Below are positions 1 to 5,614 of a stretch of DNA of 5,614 nucleotides, in pieces. Below the pieces are notes generated by a model, which made no database searches, had not been told where the DNA came from, and saw only the letters and a program-made list of their open reading frames with translations. The DNA is from Desulfocapsa sp. (GTDB lineage: Bacteria; Desulfobacterota; Desulfobulbia; Desulfobulbales; Desulfocapsaceae). Position 1 is the stretch's first letter. Every line of letters begins with the position of its first letter. The position numbers and the translations under genes are program-made. The stretch is from the NCBI GenBank assembly GCA_029935135.1, contig JAOZKX010000166.1, forward strand, positions 1 through 5,614. The letters run 5' to 3'.

Positions 1-79
1 TTTTTGTCGTTTCTGTCCCTTTGGTAATACAGTCTTCTTGTACGACTATTGAGGTTCGGAAACAGGACTAACTCCCTGC

Positions 80-2416
80 TTACATCCCAGGCATACCTGT
101 GCCACCACTCTTCTGGCCATCGCCCTGTTGTTTTTTGTCTTCTTCCTGTTGCGCCAGTTCTGCCGCCGCTCCAGCTTCCAGGATCCTTTTCATCTCGTCT
201 GTCAGGGGCTTACTTTGATCTTCCGGGAGCTCAACGATCACTTTGCGGTGAGCATAATGGATTCCCTGGGTCGCGAGGGATTCGGTAATACGCTTGTAGG
301 CTTCACGTCTGATGACAAATTGAGTTCCCGGATGGGCGGTGAACTTTACGCGAATAACCATCACCGAGCCGGTGATCTCCCGCACACCGGCAGATTTTAC
401 CGGCCGTATAAAGTCTTCACCAAACTCTTCATCTTTAAGCATCGCCTGCCCGACTTTTTTGATGACTTTACGAATCTTGTCAACATCTGAATCGTAGGGG
501 AATTCCAGATTGAATTTTACCACAATACCACCACGCATAAAATTGGTGATGGACCCCAATTCACTGTGGGGTACGATCTGGAGCATACCACGATGATGTC
601 GGAGCATGACATTGCGAAGGGTGATGGCCTCCACAGCCCCGGAAACGGAGCCGCCCTTGATGTATTCCCCCACACGAAAAGCATCGTCAAGGAGATAGAA
701 AAATCCCGAGAATACATCGCTGACCATCTTTTGTGCACCAAAACCAATGGCCAGGCCGATAACACCGGCACCGGCAAGGAGCGGACCAATATCCACCCCA
801 AAAGAGGAGAGGATGATCAGGGTAACCATAACCAGTAAAGTTGTTGCTATAAATTTGCGGATCATGGGAAGCAGGGTGTAGCTTCGCCCCATTTGGACAG
901 CACTGCCAAACTCATCATCATTGTCTTTTTTCTCTTCCTCTTTTTGCGGGGTATCTTCCAGAATTTTTCTTTCAATATAACTTGAGGCAAAACGCCAGGC
1001 GGTGAGGCCAAGGGCCATGGTAACCAGAGATTCAAATATAGCCCCTGTAATTTCAGTAGCATAGGGAATGTCGTATCCCCAGAGGCTGAGAACCCAGACC
1101 AGGAGGGATGCAAGGATTGACAGGCGCACCAGGCGTCCACTGGTCACGATAATTTTTCTTTCTCTCTCCAGAGATTCAGCATGTCCTTTTTCAAGCTCTT
1201 CATCTGCATTGTCTTCTGGCAATGGTGTGGTGAGTCTGAGGCTGTTGATGGAGGCCCGGACAACCCATTGGCCAACGGCATCAAAAATAACAAAGAGAGG
1301 TAAGACCAGCAGGCTCATAAGAAAAGCGGCGTTTTGCCGATGCACACCTGCTAGTTGGTCGCTTACCATAATCAGCCAGATAATGATAAAATAAAGCATC
1401 GTCGGCATATGCCAGAACTGGGCAAACTGTTCTACAATCCAGTTTCTGGTCTGGTGTATTTCGCTTTGTCGGAGGATGCGATCTTTTATAGCCGTACGGC
1501 TGCGCATAATTCCACTGAGTATCAGAGCGATCAGGATTGATGTCAGGGCAATGACAATAAGGGTCAAACTGTTTCGACCCAATTGCAGTTCCTTGAACAT
1601 GGCAATAACGAAAACTGCAGCAAATGTATAGGAACAGATAAATACCACTCCCCTGTGAATAGCTTTTGCTGTTGTATCATCGGCGGGAATAATGCGCAGG
1701 CGGGGTAATTCAGGAGCGCAAATAATCCGGGAGACCTGGGTGAGGCTCCTGAAAAAGATAAGGGGAATGAGTATTGTCAGAAAAAGGTATTGAGCTGGAG
1801 CTTGATCTTTAAAGGGGAGAAGAAAGTAAAAGAGCACGGTTGCGGTGGAAAAAACCAGAATATGAATAAGGGCGGGAATCGAACGCATGAGTCCGGCAAC
1901 AAAGCGCATGGGGCCGTCGAGATCCGGGATTGCCTTTTCCTGGAACTGTTTTCTAAAGTCGGCGGTCAGGCGGCGAACGAAAAATTCCAGCAGAGAAGCA
2001 AGGGAAAATATGAGGCACAGAAGAACAATAACCAGCAGAAAACCGCCGATGGAGCCATCGCCCACTGTTCTCATGGTACTGATCAAATCAGCGGGAAGTT
2101 GGCCAATGGAAGCAAAGAAACCGGCCGTGTGTTTGCCAGTCTTTTTGTCTTCAAGGACATGCAGCCAGGCGACTGCCTGTTTGACCAGGCTGCCTTTTCC
2201 TTGAGAAGCCGAACCATTGGCCATGTTTTTAGAAAGTTCGGTGATAAGGAGTTCGCGGACCTGTTCATCACTGAGCTTGGCAAGGACCGAGTCCACCTGC
2301 TCAGGGGCGATATTTTCGGTCGATGGTGTTGCTTCTGCAAAAGAAAAATTCGGTAAAACAACAAGGAACAGGGGCAGGAAGAGAAGAAAAAACAGGATAC
2401 GCTTTTGGAGGGACAT
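80..2416 (-). CDS. Large MscS-family mechanosensitive channel, YbiO-like
   Basis: This is probably an inner-membrane mechanosensitive channel that opens under membrane tension to release solutes on osmotic downshock. Numbered from the ATG at 2416, the product has 778 residues. Residues 1-27 look like a signal peptide (basic KR, long hydrophobic core, SFA before EA). About ten hydrophobic segments follow, near 125-145, 181-201, 209-225, 255-275, 284-303, 339-356, 364-382, 426-445, 458-478 and 517-538. The pore helix is 541-571 and contains GAGVIGLAIGFGAQ. By alignment from memory to E. coli MscS, gate leucines L105 and L109 become L555 and F559, kink glycine G113 becomes K563, and G121 is kept as G571. 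The beta domain (about 576-638, with VPHSELGSITNF) and the alpha/beta cytoplasmic domain follow. The tail (733-778) is charged and glycine-rich. Length and Leu/Phe gate match YbiO (741 residues) better than small MscS. The frame is open to an upstream ATG at 2452 (790 codons), but that ATG has no Shine-Dalgarno and lies about 6 nt from the predicted transcription start, so 2416 is preferred. The family is certain; the start is less so. Confidence 0.93.
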   Translation of the reverse strand: MSLQKRILFFLLFLPLFLVVLPNFSFAEATPSTENIAPEQVDSVLAKLSDEQVRELLITELSKNMANGSASQGKGSLVKQAVAWLHVLEDKKTGKHTAGFFASIGQLPADLISTMRTVGDGSIGGFLLVIVLLCLIFSLASLLEFFVRRLTADFRKQFQEKAIPDLDGPMRFVAGLMRSIPALIHILVFSTATVLFYFLLPFKDQAPAQYLFLTILIPLIFFRSLTQVSRIICAPELPRLRIIPADDTTAKAIHRGVVFICSYTFAAVFVIAMFKELQLGRNSLTLIVIALTSILIALILSGIMRSRTAIKDRILRQSEIHQTRNWIVEQFAQFWHMPTMLYFIIIWLIMVSDQLAGVHRQNAAFLMSLLVLPLFVIFDAVGQWVVRASINSLRLTTPLPEDNADEELEKGHAESLERERKIIVTSGRLVRLSILASLLVWVLSLWGYDIPYATEITGAIFESLVTMALGLTAWRFASSYIERKILEDTPQKEEEKKDNDDEFGSAVQMGRSYTLLPMIRKFIATTLLVMVTLIILSSFGVDIGPLLAGAGVIGLAIGFGAQKMVSDVFSGFFYLLDDAFRVGEYIKGGSVSGAVEAITLRNVMLRHHRGMLQIVPHSELGSITNFMRGGIVVKFNLEFPYDSDVDKIRKVIKKVGQAMLKDEEFGEDFIRPVKSAGVREITGSVMVIRVKFTAHPGTQFVIRREAYKRITESLATQGIHYAHRKVIVELPEDQSKPLTDEMKRILEAGAAAELAQQEEDKKQQGDGQKSGGTGMPGM

Positions 2417-2464
2417 AAGAGTTCTCATTTGTAGATTGAAGTTTTTTATCATACAGTTAGTTTG

Positions 2465-2493
2465 ATCATACTTAAATTGGGTTGCAGATGCAA
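2465..2493 (-). promoter_or_regulatory. Candidate sigma70-like promoter for the MscS-type channel gene
   Basis: Read on the minus strand, TTGCAT (2488-2493) and TATGAT (2465-2470) are separated by exactly 17 bp. The -10 matches consensus at five of six positions; the -35 matches only its TTG. Transcription would start near 2457-2459. That leaves about 6 nt before the ATG at 2452 but about 42 nt before the ATG at 2416, which supports the downstream start. This is a by-eye prediction. Confidence 0.45.
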
Positions 2494-2530
2494 ATAGAAC
2501 TCTTTCCTATGCTGTAACAAGCTAGAGTTA

Positions 2531-2536
2531 TATAAT
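2531..2536 (+). promoter_or_regulatory. Candidate -10 box for the glycosyltransferase gene
   Basis: A consensus TATAAT lies in an AT-rich stretch 23 bp upstream of the glycosyltransferase ATG. The hexamer at the usual 17-bp spacing (2508-2513, TATGCT) is a poor -35, and there is no extended -10 TG. The promoter may need an activator or use another sigma factor, or the match may be chance in AT-rich DNA. Confidence 0.35.
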
Positions 2537-2545
2537 ATTATCGAA

Positions 2546-2550
2546 GAGGA
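2546..2550 (+). promoter_or_regulatory. Ribosome binding site of the glycosyltransferase
   Basis: GAGGA ends 9 nt before the ATG at 2560 and supports that start. An overlapping ATG at 2550 is out of frame with the gene and is not used. Confidence 0.6.
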
Positions 2551-2559
2551 TGTTTTGTT

Positions 2560-3726
2560 ATGATCACTTTTGCCGTGTTCGTTTTTCTGGCCAGTCTAGC
2601 CACACTGTGGCAGATATTTCGAGGGATGTCGAGAATGAGAACCCTGGCAGAGGTGCGGCCGGATGTTTGTTCGAGTTCGCCCCTTGTCTCTATTATTGTT
2701 CCAGCGTGTAACGAAGAAAAGACTGTGGAGCCGGCCCTGCGTTCTTTATTGCAGCAGGATTACCCGAATGTGGAAATCATCGTTGTTGATGATCGCTCAA
2801 CCGATAGCACCTTTACTGTTCTGATGAGCTTGCAGGAGGAATACCCGGATCTTCTGCTGGAGCAGATTACACAACTCCCGGTGGACTGGTTGGGGAAAAA
2901 TCATGCTCTGTACCGGGGTGCCAGAAAAGCGAATGGGGAGATCCTGCTTTTCACTGATGCCGATGTGGTGATGGAACCATCTACTCTTTCCAGAAGTGTT
3001 ACCTGGCTGCAGTCCGAACAGCTGGACCATCTCTCTCTGGTCTTTCGCAATATTGCCCAGGGAGGGTTGCTCAATGCAATGATCGTTGATGCGCTGGGTG
3101 GACTCTTTCTTCTGTTGCGACCCTGGGATGTCAGAAAGGGACAATCTCGTGCATTTGCCGGTATTGGTGCCTTTAATATGATCAGGAAAGAGGCCTATTG
3201 GCAAGTGGGTGGTCATGCGTCTTTTCAGATGCATCCCATCGACGATATTATGCTGGGGAAGAAGGTGAAGAGAGCGGGACTGGCTCAGGATTGTCTGCTG
3301 GGAACATCCTTTGTCCGGGTGCGCTGGTATGAAACGCTCCCGGCAATGGTCAATGGGCTGATGAAGAATATATTTGCCCTCTATGGCTACAGCCTCAGTT
3401 TTGTCGTGCTGGGCCTTATGGGGATCGTTGTTATGAGCATCGTTCCTCTATTGGGACTGCTTTTCAGTCAGGGGCCAGCCAGATTCTTTTTTGCCGCCGC
3501 ACTGCTGTGTCGCTTTGCAGTCTTTTCTTGCAATGCCCGGGGAATGCAGGTTCGTTCGAATCTGTTTTTATGGTCCTTGCTTACCCCATATCTCACGGTT
3601 TTTATTGTCATAAAGGCTGTATACATGACCTTGAAGAATCAGGGAATAGAGTGGCGTGGAACGCACTATCCTTTGCAGGAACTGAAAAAAGAGGAACGAC
3701 TGCTGGATATTTTCCCGGACAGTTGA
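2560..3726 (+). CDS. Membrane-anchored family 2 glycosyltransferase (HpnB/CrtQ/CruC-like)
   Basis: This 388-residue protein should transfer a sugar from a nucleotide-sugar donor to a lipid or envelope acceptor at the cytoplasmic face of the inner membrane. A short N-terminal membrane segment (about 1-20) precedes a GT-A catalytic domain. The domain starts at VSIIVPACNEE (43-53), with donor-binding VVDDRSTD (75-82), WLGKNHA (110-116) and metal-binding TDAD (132-135). A likely catalytic-base region is HPIDD (225-229), followed by KVKRAG and RVRWYE (253-258), which sits where related enzymes carry a QxxRW-type motif. About three C-terminal membrane segments follow (275-301, 308-325, 336-357). 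The ending with GIEWRGTHYPL resembles GT2 enzymes annotated as carotenoid or hopanoid glycosyltransferases. No carotenoid or hopanoid gene is visible here, so the acceptor is unknown. The gene stands alone, divergent from the channel gene. Confidence 0.9.
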   Translation: MITFAVFVFLASLATLWQIFRGMSRMRTLAEVRPDVCSSSPLVSIIVPACNEEKTVEPALRSLLQQDYPNVEIIVVDDRSTDSTFTVLMSLQEEYPDLLLEQITQLPVDWLGKNHALYRGARKANGEILLFTDADVVMEPSTLSRSVTWLQSEQLDHLSLVFRNIAQGGLLNAMIVDALGGLFLLLRPWDVRKGQSRAFAGIGAFNMIRKEAYWQVGGHASFQMHPIDDIMLGKKVKRAGLAQDCLLGTSFVRVRWYETLPAMVNGLMKNIFALYGYSLSFVVLGLMGIVVMSIVPLLGLLFSQGPARFFFAAALLCRFAVFSCNARGMQVRSNLFLWSLLTPYLTVFIVIKAVYMTLKNQGIEWRGTHYPLQELKKEERLLDIFPDS

Positions 3727-3747
3727 TCGTCTATACTGTACAAAAGA

Positions 3748-3776
3748 TTACCTGATTACCAGCAAAACTCAGGTAA
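3748..3776 (+). other. Small inverted repeat downstream of the glycosyltransferase
   Basis: TTACCTGA (3748-3755) is perfectly complementary to TCAGGTAA (3769-3776) around a 13-nt loop, beginning 21 nt after the glycosyltransferase stop. It could form a weak 3' hairpin in the mRNA. The stem is only partly GC and no T-run follows, so an intrinsic terminator is unlikely. Confidence 0.4.
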
Positions 3777-3790
3777 CTGCTAAATTGAAA

Positions 3791-3887
3791 TGTAGGAGCT
3801 CGCCCCTGCGAGCGATCTTCCAGGTTTGGCAACATGTTTATTCACCCAAACAAAGGGTACAAGCGCTCGCAGGGGCGAGCTCCTACA
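3791..3887. repeat. REPIN-like element: two inverted REP-type palindromes
   Basis: Two 24-bp arms (3791-3814 and 3864-3887) are perfect reverse complements, 24 of 24, around a 49-nt spacer. Each arm is a REP-type unit: a GTAGGA head (3792-3797), then a six-base stem GCTCGC/GCGAGC closed by the four-base loop CCCT (3798-3813). The right arm mirrors this, ending in TCCTAC. GTAG next to a short GC-rich palindrome is the known signature of REP sequences mobilised by RAYT (TnpA-REP) Y1 transposases, and two such units in opposite orientation form a REPIN. A further six-base pairing inside the spacer (GTTTGG 3824-3829 with CCAAAC 3846-3851) would extend the fold. It lies between convergent genes, the usual REP location, and may also protect or end both transcripts. 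No RAYT gene is in the window. One copy alone cannot prove the element is repeated. Confidence 0.8.
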
Positions 3888-3920
3888 GCACTATGCAACA
3901 AAGCTGAGCTTGAGTGGTAA

Positions 3921-3959
3921 TCAAGAAAGATTATTCTCTTCCAGAGACTCTGTCATCAT
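3921..3959 (-). CDS. Possible 12-residue small ORF downstream of the GNAT gene
   Basis: A 12-codon frame (MMTESLEENNLS) begins 28 nt after the GNAT stop. It is preceded by AAGGGAGG (3967-3974 on the minus strand), 7 nt from its ATG, the strongest Shine-Dalgarno-like sequence I see in the window. It ends 33 nt before the REPIN-like element. The peptide is acidic, has no membrane segment and resembles nothing I know. It could be a translated small protein, the remnant of a gene start cut by rearrangement around the repeat, or chance. Confidence 0.25.
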   Translation of the reverse strand: MMTESLEENNLS

Positions 3960-3987
3960 TGCAAAGCCTCCCTTATGAAATAGTTGT

Positions 3988-4464
3988 TTACCCGTCAAAC
4001 TCGCCTTCATAGCCAACAGTGAATGCAGCAGAGGCGTTATTGCGAAGGCTGAGGAAATGTGCATTGTTCTTATCAAAGGGACAAACAGGGTTGGTACAGA
4101 GTTCAAAGCCTAATTTTCTGTAAAAATCCGGTTTACCTAAAACATAAAGAGTACTTTTGCTGATCACTTCCTGGCGCAGGGCAAAATGAAGTAATTCCGA
4201 ACCAACCCCCTGATTTTGAAAGTCAGGATTAACTGCCAGGGGTGCCAGGTGCAGGCCGCACACCGTTTCCTCATGGTAGGCATTGGAAAATGCGATATAG
4301 GCAATAACCCTGTTGGCATGAATACATACCCATTCATGGAGAGGTGTACCGTTGTTGTGGAACTCCTCCACCAGCTGTTCTTCATAGTGACTTCCCGGAA
4401 ATGCCAGTCGCAGCAGGGCAGAGGCTTTACCGTAGAGGGCTGGGGTAACTTTACTGATTTTCAT
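3988..4464 (-). CDS. GNAT-family N-acetyltransferase (YhbS-like)
   Basis: This 158-residue cytoplasmic protein spans one whole GNAT domain and should transfer acetyl from acetyl-CoA to an amine. The central strand and acetyl-CoA loop are clear: LAPLAVNPDFQNQGVGSELL (73-92), with the QNQGVG pyrophosphate-binding loop at 83-88. The C-terminal GNAT motif is YVLGKPDFYRKLGFE (107-121), where the tyrosine of FYRKLGF is the usual general-acid position. This pattern fits the YhbS/COG3153 type, whose substrates are mostly unknown. The ATG at 4464 starts the conserved domain at the expected place. Its Shine-Dalgarno is weak (GGAATAGAG upstream), so translation may be coupled to, or depend on transcription from, the CvfB-type gene 69 bp upstream. 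The substrate cannot be inferred from context. Confidence 0.88.
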   Translation of the reverse strand: MKISKVTPALYGKASALLRLAFPGSHYEEQLVEEFHNNGTPLHEWVCIHANRVIAYIAFSNAYHEETVCGLHLAPLAVNPDFQNQGVGSELLHFALRQEVISKSTLYVLGKPDFYRKLGFELCTNPVCPFDKNNAHFLSLRNNASAAFTVGYEGEFDG

Positions 4465-4504
4465 CGGACTCTATTCCAAAAATGTTTGAGTGTTTATATA
4501 GAAG

Positions 4505-4537
4505 ATGAGTGGGGCTGCCCATGGGGCCTGTACTCAT
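4505..4537 (-). other. Inverted repeat spanning the stop codon of the CvfB-type gene
   Basis: ATGAGT and ACTCAT (4505-4510 and 4532-4537) are complementary and enclose a GC-rich stretch that can form a second small stem (GCCC/GGGC around CAT). On the minus strand the structure includes the TGA of the upstream gene and precedes the acetyltransferase gene. No clear T-run follows, so it may be a weak terminator, a processing hairpin or chance. Confidence 0.3.
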
Positions 4538-5367
4538 TTGCTGCATGAAATACCGTCTGCAGCAATGGTCACAATCCTCTTTTTATAAAGGGCACCGATT
4601 GCCTTTTTAAATACCTTTTTACTGACCCCAAACAGGGCATAGATATCATCGGGTGGACTTTTGTCGGTAACGGAAACCTTGCCGCCATGTTTTTGGATGA
4701 TGCCAAGAATGGTTTCGGCAATATCATCCATTCCCTGATACCCAGATTGCTGCAGGCTCAGGTCAATCTTTTGATCCTCGCGTATCTGTTTTATATACCC
4801 TGTCAGCTGCTGCCCTACCTGCAGTGGCTGGAACACCTCATTTTTATAAAGTATACCTGTATGAGCCCGATTGATAAGTGCACTGTAGCCCAAATTTGTC
4901 TGGGCAAAAATAAGGAGATCAACTTTTTCCCCTTCCTGGTAGGCAGGGGGCAGTGAACTTAAAAACTTTTCAAGTTTTGAAGAGGCAATAATTCGATTTG
5001 TTTTATTGCTGAGAAAAAGAAAGACCGCATAGGAGTTACCTTCCACCATTGGTCTCAGTTGCTCACCTTTGGGTACCAGCAGGTCATTTTCCATTCCCCA
5101 GTGCAGAAAAGCACCTGCTGCTGAATTGGAGACTACCTGCAAACTGGCAAATTCACCCACCGTTGCCAGGGGTCTTTGGGTGGTGGCCTGCAAGTGATCC
5201 TCTTTGTCCACATAGACAAAAACATCAAGCTCATCACCCTCCTGACAGCGAGCGGGAACATCCTTTGCCGGCAGAAGGATATCATCTGCCTCTTCGGCAT
5301 CGAGATGAACACCATAGGAGTGTGTTGCTTTGATCCGCAGGCTATTTATTTTGCCAATTTGCAGCAT
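4534..5367 (-). CDS. CvfB/YitL-family S1-domain RNA-binding protein
   Basis: This 277-residue protein matches the CvfB/YitL family in length and layout. It has S1/OB-like domains at about 1-63, 67-130 and 142-206, and a C-terminal winged helix at about 212-275. The winged helix carries the family signature DIYALFGVSKKVFKKAIGALYKKR (241-264). The first S1 unit begins at once with IGKINSLRIKATHSYGVHLDA, and the third contains GQQLTGYIKQIREDQKIDLSLQ. Proteins of this family bind RNA in the cytoplasm; CvfB of Staphylococcus aureus affects virulence gene expression, but the general role is poorly defined, especially in Gram-negatives. The ATG at 5367 has AAGGAA (5373-5378 on the minus strand) 5 nt upstream, and the domain starts right there, so the start is secure. 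It lies 56 bp after a flavodoxin-like gene and 69 bp before a GNAT gene on the same strand, consistent with an operon. Confidence 0.92.
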   Translation of the reverse strand: MLQIGKINSLRIKATHSYGVHLDAEEADDILLPAKDVPARCQEGDELDVFVYVDKEDHLQATTQRPLATVGEFASLQVVSNSAAGAFLHWGMENDLLVPKGEQLRPMVEGNSYAVFLFLSNKTNRIIASSKLEKFLSSLPPAYQEGEKVDLLIFAQTNLGYSALINRAHTGILYKNEVFQPLQVGQQLTGYIKQIREDQKIDLSLQQSGYQGMDDIAETILGIIQKHGGKVSVTDKSPPDDIYALFGVSKKVFKKAIGALYKKRIVTIAADGISCSK

Positions 5368-5372
5368 TTTTA

Positions 5373-5378
5373 TTCCTT
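5373..5378 (-). promoter_or_regulatory. Ribosome binding site of the CvfB-type gene
   Basis: AAGGAA on the minus strand lies 5 nt before the ATG at 5367 and fixes this start. The gene therefore has its own translation signal despite its closeness to the upstream gene. Confidence 0.6.
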
Positions 5379-5422
5379 GTTAAGGTGTTGCTTCGTATTC
5401 CACTGCTTTTATTTACAGAGGA

Positions 5423-5428
5423 ATTATA
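5423..5428 (-). promoter_or_regulatory. Possible internal -10 box upstream of the CvfB-type gene
   Basis: A consensus TATAAT on the minus strand overlaps the stop codon of the flavodoxin-like gene and would give a leader of roughly 50 nt. The hexamer 17 bp upstream (TGAAGT) is not a recognisable -35. The match may be chance, but it allows the CvfB-type gene to be transcribed separately. Confidence 0.2.
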
Positions 5429-5614
5429 CCTGCATCATACAGGCAACTTCAGTCAGACGTCTGCCAAGATTCCTGGCGGTGGCAATACCTGTTGTATCGC
5501 CTTCGTAACCATCGGGATGACTGGCCCAGGCAGCACCGCCAAAATGATCCCCATCGCCGACAATAATCATGTCGTGGATCATCATTGCCGCATGAACTGC
5601 CTGAATGGTTAACT
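5424..5614 (-). CDS. C-terminal part of a flavodoxin-like / NAD(P)H-quinone-reductase-like protein (partial)
   Basis: Only the last 62 residues lie in the window; the gene runs off the right edge and its start is not visible. The fragment reads LTIQAVHAAMMIHDM, then IIVGDGDHFGGAAWASHPDG, then an ARNLGRRLTEVA helix. This resembles the C-terminal end of flavodoxin-fold FMN proteins of the NADPH-dependent FMN reductase/WrbA type: a helix starting TIQ or TL, a strand ending in VG, a glycine-rich loop, and a final helix with A-R-x-x-G-R-R. Such proteins bind FMN and reduce quinones or other acceptors. The FMN phosphate loop would be in the missing N-terminal part, so the family call rests on the C-terminus alone. 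It ends 56 bp before the CvfB-type gene on the same strand and is probably the upstream gene of that cluster. Confidence 0.65.
   Translation of the reverse strand, partial: LTIQAVHAAMMIHDMIIVGDGDHFGGAAWASHPDGYEGDTTGIATARNLGRRLTEVACMMQV

Noticed and set aside
1..79. Terminator downstream of the channel gene
   Set aside because: On the minus strand only a four-base CAGG/CCTG stem followed by TTT is seen soon after the stop, too weak to call.
1790..2356. 188-codon plus-strand open frame antisense to the channel gene
   Set aside because: It lies wholly opposite the strongly supported MscS-type gene. The predicted peptide is polar, low in recognisable motifs and looks like an antisense shadow.
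2797..3234. 145-codon minus-strand open frame inside the glycosyltransferase
   Set aside because: The plus-strand frame has clear GT-A motifs across this stretch; the antisense peptide matches no family I know.
3791..3887. CRISPR repeat or intrinsic terminator
   Set aside because: There are only two copies and they are inverted, not direct, so it is not CRISPR. No T-run follows either arm, so a classical intrinsic terminator is not the best reading, although a terminating effect is possible.
3791..3887. Insertion sequence or MITE with target-site duplication
   Set aside because: The bases just outside the arms do not show a convincing direct duplication, and the internal GTAG-headed hairpins fit REP units better than IS terminal repeats.
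4216..4548. 110-codon plus-strand open frame over the GNAT gene
   Set aside because: It is antisense to a gene with a clear acetyl-CoA binding motif and shows no recognisable domain.
5385..5612. 75-codon plus-strand open frame at the right edge
   Set aside because: The minus strand here encodes a flavodoxin-like C-terminus with family-like spacing; the plus frame is its shadow.

Overview
This window looks like ordinary chromosomal DNA from a Gram-negative bacterium, most likely Proteobacteria in the broad sense. The grounds are a long YbiO-like MscS channel with a signal peptide, moderate GC by eye, sigma70-like promoter elements, and a REP/REPIN-type intergenic palindrome. I could not fix the genus, and a Desulfobacterota or gammaproteobacterial host are both only guesses.

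Layout from left to right. Positions 1-79 lie downstream of the first gene; I see no gene and no convincing terminator there. Positions 80-2416 (minus strand) encode a large multi-pass mechanosensitive channel of the MscS superfamily. A short divergent promoter region follows (2417-2559), then a membrane-anchored family 2 glycosyltransferase at 2560-3726 (plus strand). Positions 3727-3987 form a convergent intergenic space. It holds a small hairpin, a perfect 24-bp inverted repeat built from two REP-like units (3791-3887), and a 12-codon open frame with a very good ribosome binding site (3921-3959, minus). Three genes then run on the minus strand: a flavodoxin/NAD(P)H-quinone-reductase-like protein cut by the window edge (5424-5614), a CvfB/YitL-type S1 RNA-binding protein (4534-5367) and a GNAT acetyltransferase (3988-4464). 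Their gaps are 56 and 69 bp and they may be co-transcribed.

The genes do not form an obvious pathway. The channel would release solutes on osmotic downshock, the glycosyltransferase would modify a lipid or envelope acceptor, and the minus-strand trio is a mix of redox, RNA-binding and acetyl-transfer functions. No defence system, CRISPR array, tRNA, rRNA, integrase or transposase is visible. The most unusual element is the REPIN-like repeat between the convergent genes, which implies a REP-associated tyrosine transposase (RAYT) elsewhere in the genome. I found no convincing undescribed multi-gene system here.
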